Origin: Pseudomonas sp. P5_109
Lineage (GTDB): Bacteria > Pseudomonadota > Gammaproteobacteria > Pseudomonadales > Pseudomonadaceae
DNA: 64,000 bases
NCBI RefSeq assembly: GCF_034009455.1
Contig: NZ_CP125380.1
Span: 3,299,501 to 3,363,500 of the forward strand
Reading direction: 5' to 3'
Every line of letters begins with the position of its first letter. Within the stretch, counting starts at the first letter, position 1. This document shows positions 1 through 8,532 of this stretch, one piece after another. Under the pieces are notes generated by a model. It saw nothing but the letters and a program-made list of their open reading frames with translations. It was not told the DNA's origin and searched no databases. A program made the translations under genes and the position numbers.

Positions 1-33
1 GTAAATTGGTTTTTGTGGTGCTTGACAAATGGT

Positions 34-99
34 CTTCGCGAGCAAGCCCGCTCCCACATTGAAATGCGTTCCCCTGTGGGAGTGGGCTTGCTCGCGAAG
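34..99. repeat. REPIN (REP doublet) upstream of pssA
   Basis: Two REP elements face each other: CTTCGCGAGCAAGCCCGCTC at 34 onward and its near reverse complement at 75-99. Together they can fold into a long hairpin. The same family (core GGCTTGCTCGCGA) recurs at about 1551, 6312, 54998 and 61278. Such doublets are mobilised in trans by RAYT transposases in fluorescent pseudomonads; no RAYT gene is in this window. Confidence 0.9.
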
Positions 100-183
100 G
101 GGCCATAACAGACAGTAACAAGACCCGAAGCTATCGATGGTGTAAGCTCTCGGGTTCTTCGGATTCGACCCATTGCGAGCCCT

Positions 184-1527
184 ATGCCGTCGCTTTTCAA
201 ACGCTCCCTGCTGCCCAAACTGCGCAGTTTTCCGCTGAAGGCCGATGCCGTCAGCATCCTCTCTGGCGCTGCCGAATTCCGTCGTTGCCTGCTGGAGAAA
301 ATCGCCAGCGCGACCCGGCGTATTTACATCGTTGCGCTGTATCTGCAACAGGATGAAGCCGGCCAGGAAATTCTCGATGCCTTGCACGCGGCCAAGCTGG
401 CGCGTCCTGAACTGGACGTGGTGGTGGTCGTCGACTGGTTGCGCGCCCAGCGCGGCCTGATCGGTGCAGGCAAGCAACCGGGCAACTCGGCCTGGTATCA
501 GGAAATGACCCGCACCCACGCAAGTGAAGTGCCGATCTACGGCGTCCCGGTACAAACCCGCGAACTGTTCGGCGTGTTGCACCTTAAAGGCTTCGTGATC
601 GATGACTGCGTGATCTACAGCGGCGCGAGCCTGAACAACGTCTATCTGCACAAATTCGACAAGTACCGCTACGACCGCTATCACCTGCTGCACAATCGCG
701 AACTGGCCGATTCTATGCAGCACCTGGTGCAGCACGGCCTGGTGGCGTCCAAGGCCGTGCACCGCCTCGACCTGCCGAACCTGCCGACCACCCGCAGCCT
801 GCGCAATGACATCGGCGACTTGCGCAGCCGCCTCAAGCACGCGGCGTACGACACCACGCGGGGCTCCACGGACAGGACGGGGTTGTCCGTCAGCCCGCTG
901 CTCGGCGTCGGCAAGAACAATCCGCTGAACCGGGTGATTTGCGAGCTGATCGCCAGTGCCCAGCAGCAACTGACCATCTGCACACCGTACTTCAATTTGC
1001 CGCTGGCGATCATCCGCGAGATCAATCGCGCGCTGGCCCGTGGGGTGAAGATCGACATTGTGGTCGGCGACAAGACGGCCAACGACTTCTACATTCCACC
1101 CAGCGAACCGTTCCGGGTCATTTCGGCGTTGCCGTACCTGTACGAAATCAGCTTGCGCCGGTTTGCCAAGCGCCATCAGCGCAACATCGATAGCGGCCAG
1201 TTGAACCTGCACTTGTGGCGCGATGGTGACAACACCTATCACCTCAAGGGCATGTGGATCGACCAGCGCTATACCTTGCTGACCGGCAACAACCTCAACC
1301 CGCGGGCATTTCGACTCGATCTGGAAAACGCCTTGTTGATCGATGATCCCCATGGCGAACTGCTGGAGCCGCGTGGCCATGAGCTGGCAGAGATCTTCCA
1401 GCACACCCGTCGTATCGAGCATTTCCAGAACCTGGAAACCCTCGCCGAATACCCGATGGGCGTGGCCAAGTTCCTCAAGCGCGTGAGTCGGGTGCGGATC
1501 GAGCGGTTGCTCTATCGCATCCTGTAA
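184..1527 (+). CDS. pssA: CDP-diacylglycerol--serine O-phosphatidyltransferase (PssA, PLD family)
   Basis: It makes phosphatidylserine from CDP-diacylglycerol and L-serine, the committed step to phosphatidylethanolamine, and acts at the inner face of the cytoplasmic membrane. The 447-residue protein has two phospholipase-D HKD motifs: HLKGFVIDD from residue 133 and HLKGMWID from residue 353, the second followed by GNNLNPRAF. There is no membrane segment, as is normal for this Gram-negative class. The length matches E. coli PssA (about 450). The ATG at 184 is the first in frame after the upstream REPIN. It stands alone, with a second REPIN separating it from the convergent efe operon. Function is confident from the motifs and the C-terminal half. 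Confidence 0.9.
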   Translation: MPSLFKRSLLPKLRSFPLKADAVSILSGAAEFRRCLLEKIASATRRIYIVALYLQQDEAGQEILDALHAAKLARPELDVVVVVDWLRAQRGLIGAGKQPGNSAWYQEMTRTHASEVPIYGVPVQTRELFGVLHLKGFVIDDCVIYSGASLNNVYLHKFDKYRYDRYHLLHNRELADSMQHLVQHGLVASKAVHRLDLPNLPTTRSLRNDIGDLRSRLKHAAYDTTRGSTDRTGLSVSPLLGVGKNNPLNRVICELIASAQQQLTICTPYFNLPLAIIREINRALARGVKIDIVVGDKTANDFYIPPSEPFRVISALPYLYEISLRRFAKRHQRNIDSGQLNLHLWRDGDNTYHLKGMWIDQRYTLLTGNNLNPRAFRLDLENALLIDDPHGELLEPRGHELAEIFQHTRRIEHFQNLETLAEYPMGVAKFLKRVSRVRIERLLYRIL

Positions 1528-1550
1528 ATCTTTGCGGGTTTCAGAAATGC

Positions 1551-1643
1551 CTTCGCGAGCAAGCCCGCTCCCACAGGGATTGAGGTCGAGCACAATGGTG
1601 TGTTCGACTCAAATCCACTGTGGGAGCGGGCTTGCTCGCGAAA
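1551..1643. repeat. REPIN between convergent pssA and the efe operon
   Basis: Inverted REP pair: CTTCGCGAGCAAGCCCGCTC at 1551 and TGTGGGAGCGGGCTTGCTCG at about 1620, separated by a loop of about 45 bases. It fills nearly all of the gap between two gene ends, the usual REPIN location, and may act as a 3' stabilising hairpin for both transcripts. Confidence 0.9.
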
Positions 1644-1667
1644 GCGTCAGCGCAAACCCGGTAAAAC

Positions 1668-2492
1668 TCAGTTCAGACCGAGTTTCCCACGTAGCGTCGA
1701 CAAATCTTCAGCCAAAGTATTGACCGGCCCAACCAGTGCCTTACGGTCGGCGTCCTTTACCTTGTCATAGGTCTCGAAACCGCCATCCTTGGTCTTGTAC
1801 TTGGCCAGGATCTTGTCCACGGTGGCGAAGTTCTTGTCGACCTTGGCCACGAACGCCGCGTCCTGCTTCTCGATCTGCGGACGGAACAGGTCGACGATTT
1901 TCTTCGCGCCGTCGATGTTGCCCTGGAAGTCATAGAGGTCAGTGTGGCTGTAGCGGTCTTCTTCGCCGGAGATCTTGGTCGCCGCGACTTCTTCGAGCAG
2001 CGCAGCGGCACCGCCTACGACTTTCTCGGGGGGGAAGGTCAGGCCGGCCACACGGGTTTGCAGGTCTTTTACGTCTTTGTTCAAACCGTCGGCCAGTTCG
2101 CCCAGGTCTTTCGTGCTCTTTTCCGAGAACAGCGAGTATTCGAGGCGGTGGAAACCGGTGAAATCTTCGGCTTTCACGCCTTTTTCGTGGTCGTCGACGC
2201 GGGAGTCGATGGACGCATCCAGATCACTGAACAGCTCGGCGATCGGCTCGATCGACTCGTAGTAGACGCGAGTCGGCGCGTAGAGTTTTTGCGCGGTGGC
2301 CAGGTCGCCCTTTTTCACGGCGTCGGTGAATTGCTGGGTGTGGCTGGCCAGCTCGTCCAGTTGCTCGGTCACGTAGATCTTGTAGTCCGAGACCGGCCCC
2401 ACCAGGTCCAGCGGTGCTGTCGCCGCGAAGACCGAAAGCGAAGTGTTGAGCAAGCCAAGGGTCAGCAATAACGCGAGAGGTGACTTTTTCAT
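1668..2492 (-). CDS. EfeM-like imelysin-domain periplasmic protein (fourth gene of the efe operon)
   Basis: 274 residues with a Sec signal peptide ([14 protein letters not shown], cleavage near FAA-TAP) followed by one peptidase-M75/imelysin domain. The family metal motif HxxE is seen as [10 protein letters not shown] near residues 112-121, and the [11 protein letters not shown] segment is shared with the EfeO encoded upstream. It lacks the cupredoxin domain of full EfeO, so it is an EfeM-type protein, probably a periplasmic ferrous/ferric iron carrier for EfeU. It lies 27 bases downstream of efeB on the same strand and is presumably co-transcribed. Iron binding is inferred from family and context; the exact division of labour with EfeO is unknown. 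Confidence 0.85.
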   Translation of the reverse strand: MKKSPLALLLTLGLLNTSLSVFAATAPLDLVGPVSDYKIYVTEQLDELASHTQQFTDAVKKGDLATAQKLYAPTRVYYESIEPIAELFSDLDASIDSRVDDHEKGVKAEDFTGFHRLEYSLFSEKSTKDLGELADGLNKDVKDLQTRVAGLTFPPEKVVGGAAALLEEVAATKISGEEDRYSHTDLYDFQGNIDGAKKIVDLFRPQIEKQDAAFVAKVDKNFATVDKILAKYKTKDGGFETYDKVKDADRKALVGPVNTLAEDLSTLRGKLGLN

Positions 2493-2519
2493 GGGGCGGT
2501 TCCGTGAGGGTTGTGTGGG

Positions 2520-3815
2520 TTAGGCGGTTGTTGGATGTGTGGCATCGAGCAGAGAGCGACCGATGAAATCCTGGTCGCCGGTCACTCCGGGCAGCGTGAA
2601 GAAATAGCCACCGCCGACAGGCTTGAGGTACTCCTCCAGAGGTTCACCGTTGAGACGGGTTTGCACGGTGATGAAGCCTTTCTCCAAGTCGGCCTGGTAG
2701 CAGATGAACAACAGGCCCATGTCGAGCTGGCCGTTCTTGTTCACGCCGTTGGAGTAGTTGAACGGCCGGCGCAGGATCAGGTTGGCCTGGGTCGCGGCGG
2801 TGCGCGGGTTGGCCAGGCGAATGTGCGCGTCGAGCCGGGTCAGCTTGCCGGCCGGGTCCTTGCTGTAGTCCGGCACTTCGGTTTCATGGGCACCGCCCAT
2901 GGGCGCACCGGTGCTTTTGACCCGGCCGAGAATGCTTTCCTGTTCCTGCAACGGCGTACGGTCCCAGCGCTCGACGAAGTTGCGGATGATCCGCACGGCC
3001 TGATAGCTGCCGTTGGCGGCCCACGCCGGTTCATCGCTGCCGGGTTGCACCCAGACAATGCTGTCCATGGCCTTGGCATCGTTGGAATCGGGGTTGGCCG
3101 AACCGTCGCGAAAACCGAGGAAGTTGCGCGCGCTCTGTGCCGGTACGCCGGGTTTCGCCGGGGCCTGGGGCGGCACGCTGCCTTCCTGTTTCCAGCGCAC
3201 CAGCAGCAGGTCCGGCAGGTTTTTCACGATGTCCCGCAGGGCGTGGATATTGGTGTCGGTAGTGTTGGAGCAGAACTGGATGCTCAAGTCGCCATGGCAG
3301 CAATCGGCTTCCAGCGCATCGTTGGGGAAACCGACCATGCGTATCAGCCGCTTGGGCTTGGCGTGGGCCAGGCCGAAACGCTCGTCGAACAGCGACTCGC
3401 CCACCGACACCGTGATGGTCAGGTTATCCGGGGTCACGACCGGACCGAGAATGCCCGAGTCCACGGGCGGCAGCTGCGGATCGACCTGCGTCACCGCGCC
3501 GCCTTTCATCAGGAAGGCGATGCGCTGGTTCAGGGTGCGAAACAGCCGCTCAAGGTCTTCACGGTCACTGGCCAGCACATCGAACGACACCAGCATGCCG
3601 GACGCCGGGCGCGGCGTGACGATGCCAGTCTGGTGTTGGCCATGGAACGCGTGGTGGTCGAGGGTCTTGTCGCTGCTCGGCGCTTCGGTGACTTGCGCGG
3701 GGCTGGCGGCCATGGCTGGGCAACTGAGTGCCGAGCCTGCGAGCGCGACACCGGCGGCGCCCATCCCCAACAGTACACGGCGACGCTGGAGGTTGAATTG
3801 TTCTGGATCGTTCAT
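2520..3815 (-). CDS. efeB: EfeB deferrochelatase/DyP-type haem peroxidase, Tat-exported
   Basis: 431 residues. The N-terminus carries a twin-arginine signal ([20 protein letters not shown]), consistent with haem loading before export. The DyP fingerprint GFRDGSANP lies near residue 230, with the distal aspartate in place. EfeB oxidises ferrous iron or assists iron release for the EfeU permease; E. coli EfeB is also reported to remove iron from haem. The ATG overlaps the efeO stop codon by four bases (ATGA), implying translational coupling. Length and order (U-O-B) match the enterobacterial operon. Confidence 0.92.
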   Translation of the reverse strand: MNDPEQFNLQRRRVLLGMGAAGVALAGSALSCPAMAASPAQVTEAPSSDKTLDHHAFHGQHQTGIVTPRPASGMLVSFDVLASDREDLERLFRTLNQRIAFLMKGGAVTQVDPQLPPVDSGILGPVVTPDNLTITVSVGESLFDERFGLAHAKPKRLIRMVGFPNDALEADCCHGDLSIQFCSNTTDTNIHALRDIVKNLPDLLLVRWKQEGSVPPQAPAKPGVPAQSARNFLGFRDGSANPDSNDAKAMDSIVWVQPGSDEPAWAANGSYQAVRIIRNFVERWDRTPLQEQESILGRVKSTGAPMGGAHETEVPDYSKDPAGKLTRLDAHIRLANPRTAATQANLILRRPFNYSNGVNKNGQLDMGLLFICYQADLEKGFITVQTRLNGEPLEEYLKPVGGGYFFTLPGVTGDQDFIGRSLLDATHPTTA

Positions 3816-5032
3816 CGGTTTACGTCTTCTGCTGACAGGCCGGAAAGGCCAAGGGCGGGATCGATTCCATCGAGGGCGGCGGCCAATGCCTTGGCCTTGT
3901 CGGCAATCCGTTTGCGCTGCTCGGCACTGACGCTGTCGTAGCTGGCGTAACCGTCGCCGACCTTGAAACCATTGAGTTCGGCGTCGAAGACGTTGAGGGC
4001 GCTGTCGATTTTCGGCAGCAGCCCGGCCGCGGATTTGCTCAACAGCGGACGCAACAGGTCGACGGCTTTGCGGGCGGCATCGAGGTTGGCGGCGAAGCCG
4101 TTCAGGTCGCTATGGCTGTAGCGCTCCTCTTCGCCGCTGCTGGCGCGTACATCGGCAATGTCGTTGAGGTTGCGCACCATGATGCTCACCAGTTGCTCCG
4201 GCGGCAGTGACTGGGCCAGCAGCTGTTGTTTGAGGGTGGTGACATCTGTGAGCAAACGCTGGGCAATCGGCGCCAGGCCCACGAGGCTGCGTTGTTGAAA
4301 CACTGCATATTCGATGCGGTGGAAACCGGTGAAGCTCGGGTCCTGCTCGCGTTGTTCGAAATAGTCGGCGCGGGCGTTGATGGCGTTGTCCAGTTCCGCC
4401 AGGCGTTGGGCGGCAGGCGCCACACGCTGATAGGCAGCGCGCGCCGGCACATACAGAGCTTGCGCCTGACTCAGGTCACCGGACTCGATGGCTTGCTGCA
4501 GGGCGGTGACGGCCTTGATCAGCGCGCTGCCCTGGCGGCTCAAGTACACACGGAATTCCGACAGTGGCCCGACAAACGCGACCATCGATGGCCTGGCGCT
4601 GGCGGCGGCCTCGGAGGCGGCTGTCGGCGTGACGTGCAGGGTGCCACGCGGGTTGCTCAGCAGCCCGCAAGTGATGCTGTAGTCGCCGGGCAGCAGGTTG
4701 GCATTGATGACCTGGCTCAAACCGGGCGCGATGTTTTCCCGTTCTTCGATGACCAGCACGCCGTCGAGGATTTCCCATTCCACGGCCCGGTCGGAGCGGT
4801 TGACGATCCGAAAGCTCGCGCGCCCGGCCGGGACGGTGAGGGCATTGGGTTCGCAACTGTGCGGGTGGATGGTCACCACCACTTCATCGTGGTTGGCCTG
4901 GCGTTTGGCCGCGGCCATTTTCGACGCGTAGTAGAACAGGCAGCCGGCGGCGATCATCACGATCACCGAACCGGCCAGCGCCCAGCGCAAGGCGCGGGGA
5001 GGGGAAGCCTGGATTGGGCTTTGGTTTGGCAT
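3812..5032 (-). CDS. efeO: EfeO iron-binding protein: membrane anchor, cupredoxin and imelysin domains
   Basis: 406 residues in three parts. There is an uncleaved-looking N-terminal membrane segment at about 14-34 ([16 protein letters not shown]). A cupredoxin-like domain follows at about 45-135 ([19 protein letters not shown]). The rest, to the end, is a peptidase-M75/imelysin domain with the metal motif [10 protein letters not shown] near residue 237. EfeO is thought to bind copper and iron in the periplasm and present iron to EfeU. The start lies nine bases after the efeU stop and the end overlaps efeB by ATGA. The membrane anchor replaces the cleavable signal of E. coli EfeO, as seen in other pseudomonads. 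Confidence 0.92.
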   Translation of the reverse strand: MPNQSPIQASPPRALRWALAGSVIVMIAAGCLFYYASKMAAAKRQANHDEVVVTIHPHSCEPNALTVPAGRASFRIVNRSDRAVEWEILDGVLVIEERENIAPGLSQVINANLLPGDYSITCGLLSNPRGTLHVTPTAASEAAASARPSMVAFVGPLSEFRVYLSRQGSALIKAVTALQQAIESGDLSQAQALYVPARAAYQRVAPAAQRLAELDNAINARADYFEQREQDPSFTGFHRIEYAVFQQRSLVGLAPIAQRLLTDVTTLKQQLLAQSLPPEQLVSIMVRNLNDIADVRASSGEEERYSHSDLNGFAANLDAARKAVDLLRPLLSKSAAGLLPKIDSALNVFDAELNGFKVGDGYASYDSVSAEQRKRIADKAKALAAALDGIDPALGLSGLSAEDVNR

Positions 5033-5040
5033 GGGAGCCC

Positions 5041-5880
5041 TTACTGGCTGGAAGCGGAAGAAGGTTGCCTGGCGGGTGCGCCGGCCGGGGAGAAGAACAT
5101 CACCAGCGCCACCAGCAGATAGATCAAGTACGCACCCAGGGTGCTGACGGTCGGCGCATCCTGGTAACCGAACATGCCGGCCAGCACCGAGCCCAGCGGG
5201 CCGTCCATCGGCAGGGTTGCGCTGAAGTCGAACAGCACGGTTTGCAGGTGGTTCCAGAGCCCGGCTTCGTGCAGTGCCTGCACCGAGTTGGCAAGGATGC
5301 CGGCCGCCACCACCAGGATGAACAAGCCGGTCCAGCGAAAGAACGCCGCGAGGTTCAGGCGCATGCTGCCGCTGTAGATCAGGAAACCGATGGCGACAGC
5401 CAGGACCAGGCCGAGCAGGGCGCCAATCGGTGCCGCCGGACCTTCGCTCTGCTGGAACACCGCGAGCAGGAAAAACACCGTTTCCAGGCCTTCACGGGCC
5501 ACGGCGAAAAACACCATGGCGATCAGGGCAATCACCTGGTGTGCAGAACCGGTCAACGCGTGGTCGAGGGACTCGTGCAATGAATGCTTGATCGAACGCG
5601 CCACCTTGCGCATCCAGAACACCATCGAGCTGAGAATGCCGACAGCGACCAACCCGACGATGCCTTCAAACAGCTCCTGTTGCTTTTGCGGAAACTGCGC
5701 ACTGACCAGTTCCAGCCCCGCGCCCACCAGCAGCGCAAGCGTGACGGCAAGAAACACCCCGATCCACATCGCCGACAGCCATTGGCCGCGACCGGTCTGC
5801 TTGAGGTAACTGGCGATGATGCCAACGATCAACGCAGCCTCGACACCTTCGCGCAGCATGATCAAAAAAGGAACAAGCAT
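5041..5880 (-). CDS. efeU: EfeU ferrous/ferric iron permease (OFeT/Ftr1 family)
   Basis: 279 residues with about seven hydrophobic segments. Both REXXE iron-translocation motifs are present: REGVEA at residues 10-15 and REGLE near residue 130. It is homologous to yeast Ftr1 and is the inner-membrane channel of the EfeUOB system. It is the first gene of the operon; a Fur-like box lies about 40-55 bases upstream of the ATG, so iron repression is likely. The ribosome-binding site is weak. The C-terminus is hydrophilic (QPSSASSQ). Confidence 0.92.
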   Translation of the reverse strand: MLVPFLIMLREGVEAALIVGIIASYLKQTGRGQWLSAMWIGVFLAVTLALLVGAGLELVSAQFPQKQQELFEGIVGLVAVGILSSMVFWMRKVARSIKHSLHESLDHALTGSAHQVIALIAMVFFAVAREGLETVFFLLAVFQQSEGPAAPIGALLGLVLAVAIGFLIYSGSMRLNLAAFFRWTGLFILVVAAGILANSVQALHEAGLWNHLQTVLFDFSATLPMDGPLGSVLAGMFGYQDAPTVSTLGAYLIYLLVALVMFFSPAGAPARQPSSASSQ

Positions 5881-5920
5881 TCAGCGCCGTCTCGAATTTA
5901 GATAGGGAGCTAATTTGTAA

Positions 5921-5938
5921 CATAATGACACTCATTCC
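5921..5938 (-). promoter_or_regulatory. Fur-box-like operator upstream of efeU
   Basis: On the minus strand the sequence reads GGGAATGAGTGTCATTATG, close to the GATAATGATAATCATTATC Fur consensus, about 40-58 bases before the efeU start. Iron repression of efe operons is established in other bacteria. No convincing -35/-10 pair was assigned. Confidence 0.55.
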
Positions 5939-5979
5939 CATATGCCATTGATTGCCAATTACCTGAACCTAAGCTGAAC

Positions 5980-6300
5980 GATCCTGAAGATCACGCTTTG
6001 GCTTTGGCTTTGGCTTTTGATTTTCTTGCCCCATCGAGAGGCCGAGTGGAGGTTCTGCGCAGTGGGCAACCCGGCATGGATGCCGGGTTAGCCGCCCTAG
6101 GCCATGGATGGCCGATGGCGGCGGGCCCACGGAGCTGGACCGGAGCGAGGGCATGCCGAGCCTAGGCGAGGCACCGAACGAAAGGGGCAAGAGCCCTTTG
6201 GTTACTTTGGGGCTTTTCCAAAGTGACCCGCCGTAAGGGCGGAACCATAAGCCGCCGTGACCGCAACAACGGATATGTACACCCACAAAATCCTCATCGC
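5980..6300. repeat. Long dispersed intergenic repeat (about 300 bp, P. fluorescens R-type)
   Basis: This stretch between efeU and the AraC gene has no credible gene. It starts with GATCCTGAAGATC, then tandem CTTTGG units (about 5995-6018). It contains a hairpin around AACCCGGCATGGATGCCGGG (6069-6090), a run including GCAAGAGCCCTTTGGTTACT and, further on, CCGCCGTAAGGGCGG. I recognise this as one of the long intergenic repeats common in P. fluorescens genomes, often mis-called as small proteins. The exact family name and ends are from memory and uncertain. Confidence 0.7.
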
Positions 6301-6311
6301 CTGACACAAAG

Positions 6312-6339
6312 CCTTCGCGAGCAAGCCCGCTCCCACAGG
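6312..6339. repeat. Single REP element
   Basis: CTTCGCGAGCAAGCCCGCTC followed by CCACAGGG; one half of the REPIN seen at 34-99. It sits just before the AraC-family gene and after the long repeat. No partner REP is within 200 bases, so it is a singlet or decayed REPIN. Confidence 0.85.
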
Positions 6340-6411
6340 GGATCTGCGTTAGGCCGGTGGTTTCAGCTAATATGCCCCCCACTCGAACAAGAACAGGCCT
6401 TGCCGCGATCC

Positions 6412-7428
6412 ATGTCGGAAAAAGACACCATCAGCGCACAACTGCTGCGTGAAGCACTGCTGCAAAGTTGCGCCCCGGGAGCCGCCACCGAAGAGGTGTT
6501 GCACAAGCTCGGAATCGACCCGCGGTTGCTGGACAGCAGCGATGCCCGCCTGCCGGCCACCACCTATGCAAAGTGCTGGCGGTTGCTGGCACGGCGCGGG
6601 GATGACGAGTTTTTTGGCATGGACCCGCGCAAGCTAAAGTCCGGCAGTTTTGCCTTTCTGTGTCGTACGGCCATGCTCCAGCCCAACGTGGCGGCGGGAC
6701 TGACCTGCGGCCTGGACTTTCTGTCGCTGATGCTTGAGCGCTTGCCGGCGCAGCTGGTGCGTCAGCAAAGCCTGGCGGAAATCGTCCTGCTGGAAGACGA
6801 CAAGGACCCGCGCCGGGCCTTCACCTATTTCACCTACTGGATGATCGTCCACGGCGTCGCCTGCTGGCTGGCAGGGCGGCGGATTCCGATCCTGGCCATC
6901 GAACTGCGCTGTGCGAAACCGGATTTCTGTGATGACTATCAGGTGATGTTTTCCGAGAACCTGCGTTTCGACCGTCCACGCACGCGGATGATTTTCTCCG
7001 CCGATTACCTCGATTTGCCGATCAAGCGCAGCCCCGAGGAACTCAAGCGATTCCTCGCCCTTGCACCGGCGAACATCCTGGTGAAATACCGCGATCCCGA
7101 GAGCCTGGCCAGCCGTATCAAACACGACCTGCGCCATCTGCCGGCCGAACACTGGCCGGAAACCGAAGCCCTGGCGCAACGCCTGTGCATGTCCGCTTCA
7201 ACCTTGCGCCGCCGTCTGGCCGAAGAAGGGCAAACCTATCAAGGCCTCAAGGACAGCGTGCGCAAGGAGCTGGCGATTGTCTGGCTGGCCGAGCCGGCGA
7301 TCAGCTTCAGCGAAATCGCCACGCGGCTCGGATTCGCCGACGCCAGTTCGTTTTACAAGGCGTTTCGCAAGTGGTCAGGGTCGAATCCGGGGCATTACCG
7401 CAGCCTGATTCTCAATGACACCGAGTAG
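6412..7428 (+). CDS. AraC-family regulator with N-terminal Arabinose_bd domain (OruR/ArgR-like architecture)
   Basis: 338 residues from the ATG at 6412 (MSEKDTISAQ). The reading frame stays open upstream, but that part lies in repeat DNA, so the later start is preferred. Residues about 20-205 resemble the PF12625 effector-binding domain (LARRGDDEFFGM, SLMLERLPAQLVR). The C-terminal 100 residues hold two AraC helix-turn-helix units (LAQRLCMSASTLRRRLAEEG and FSEIATRLGFADASSFYKAF). It is a local transcription factor; the ligand and target are unknown. No obviously linked operon: efe is divergent across the repeat and the GNAT gene is convergent, two bases away. Confidence 0.8.
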   Translation: MSEKDTISAQLLREALLQSCAPGAATEEVLHKLGIDPRLLDSSDARLPATTYAKCWRLLARRGDDEFFGMDPRKLKSGSFAFLCRTAMLQPNVAAGLTCGLDFLSLMLERLPAQLVRQQSLAEIVLLEDDKDPRRAFTYFTYWMIVHGVACWLAGRRIPILAIELRCAKPDFCDDYQVMFSENLRFDRPRTRMIFSADYLDLPIKRSPEELKRFLALAPANILVKYRDPESLASRIKHDLRHLPAEHWPETEALAQRLCMSASTLRRRLAEEGQTYQGLKDSVRKELAIVWLAEPAISFSEIATRLGFADASSFYKAFRKWSGSNPGHYRSLILNDTE

Positions 7429-7430
7429 GT

Positions 7431-7976
7431 TCAGCGGCGCGATAACCATTCTTCACGGGTGATTTCCCAGGTTTCTTTCGGGAAAACCCCGCCGACAAAC
7501 CGGCCTTCATCCGTTCGAATCAGGCGCATACCGGTACGTTCGGAGAGCCTGCGCGAACCAATGTTCGGGGCCGCTTTTGGCACACGCAGCACGCTGCGGC
7601 CCAGAACGGAAAACCAGTACTCGGTCACAGCCGCGCTGGCTTCATTCATCAAGCCATGACCCTGCCATTTCGGGCCGAGCCAGAAACCGCGATTGTTGTC
7701 CTGTTCGCTCATCAGGCTGATGTTGCCGATCAACTGCTCCGGCGCCGACTTCAGGCGGATCGACCAGTGCCACTCCTCGCCACGGGCGATGGCGGGCAGG
7801 GCATTGTCACGCAGATAGACCAGCGCGCCATCGGCCGGATAGGGCCAGGGCACGAAGGCGTTGAGGTAACGCACCACTTCCCAGTGGGCGAACTGTTGCT
7901 GGATGGCATCGGCGTCGGCCAGTTCCAGCGGGCGCAGGATCAGGCGCTCGGTGTAGAGCGTGGGGGTCGCTTCCAT
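7431..7976 (-). CDS. GNAT-family N-acetyltransferase (RimJ/RimL type)
   Basis: 181 residues beginning TPTLYTERLILRPLELADAD, the classic opening of the Acetyltransf_3/RimJ-RimL group. The acetyl-CoA loop is seen as FWLGPKWQGHGLMNEA at about residues 95-112, followed by LRVPKAAPNIGSRRLSERTG, where the usual N-x-x-S near the C-terminus is present (NIGS). The substrate may be a protein N-terminus, an amino acid or a small amine; it cannot be told from the sequence. Its end meets the AraC gene end convergently. The start follows the next minus-strand gene by 27 bases. Confidence 0.8.
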   Translation of the reverse strand: MEATPTLYTERLILRPLELADADAIQQQFAHWEVVRYLNAFVPWPYPADGALVYLRDNALPAIARGEEWHWSIRLKSAPEQLIGNISLMSEQDNNRGFWLGPKWQGHGLMNEASAAVTEYWFSVLGRSVLRVPKAAPNIGSRRLSERTGMRLIRTDEGRFVGGVFPKETWEITREEWLSRR

Positions 7977-8003
7977 GGAAGGTGTTGCTCCGTGAGTCAG
8001 GTG

Positions 8004-8474
8004 TCAGCGGCTGCCCGTGGTCGCTCCCGGCAGATTGAGTGTGCCACTGTCGACGAAACGCGTCGTGTTGAACAGCCCACCCGAGAGCTTGCCGTGCAGG
8101 ATATAGGGCATGTTGTTCAGCGTTTTCATTTGGCTGATGCCATAGGTCTGGCGGATCACCGACAACGCCGAAACGCTGACCGGTACGCTCACGACGACGT
8201 CGGAAAAGCGCCCGATCGTGCCCCTTTCATCGGTGACGCCGGAGGCGAACGGCTGGCCGTTGATGTCCAGATCCAACGCAACCCCACTGTAGGTGAGGAC
8301 GTTGTCATTGGGGTTTTGCACGCGGATTCTCACGGCAAAGCGCACTTCCATGCCTTCGCCTTGCAGGGGGTCGACGCCCACGACGTTGATTTTCAACGGG
8401 TCTCGGTTGGGCAGGGAGGAACAGGCGCTCAGGCAGAGCAGGAGGGAAATCAGGACTGCGTGGACGCTGCGCAT
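8004..8474 (-). CDS. LEA-type 2 (WHy domain) lipoprotein
   Basis: 156 residues from the ATG at 8474. A longer reading frame runs upstream into the permease terminator and lacks a signal, so it was rejected. The N-terminus MRSVHAVLISLLLCLSACSS is a lipoprotein signal with lipobox LSAC. The mature part has the LEA_2/WHy pattern: VRIRVQNPNDNVLTYSGVAL and VVVSVPVSVSALSV. These proteins are linked to desiccation or stress protection, but the bacterial lipoprotein forms have no firm function. An aspartate does not follow the lipobox cysteine (S at +2), which suggests outer-membrane sorting. Confidence 0.8.
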   Translation of the reverse strand: MRSVHAVLISLLLCLSACSSLPNRDPLKINVVGVDPLQGEGMEVRFAVRIRVQNPNDNVLTYSGVALDLDINGQPFASGVTDERGTIGRFSDVVVSVPVSVSALSVIRQTYGISQMKTLNNMPYILHGKLSGGLFNTTRFVDSGTLNLPGATTGSR

Positions 8475-8494
8475 GGATGTGCTCTCATCTGAAA

Positions 8495-8524
8495 AAGGGC
8501 TGAGCCGCCAGCGGCTCAGCCCTT
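8495..8524 (-). terminator. Rho-independent terminator after the NCS2 permease
   Basis: A perfect 14-bp inverted repeat (AAGGGCTGAGCCGC on one arm) is followed on the minus strand by a CTTTTTC run. It lies directly downstream of the permease stop codon at 8533 and before the lipoprotein gene, so the two genes are probably separate transcripts. Confidence 0.85.
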
Positions 8525-8532
8525 GAGCCCGT

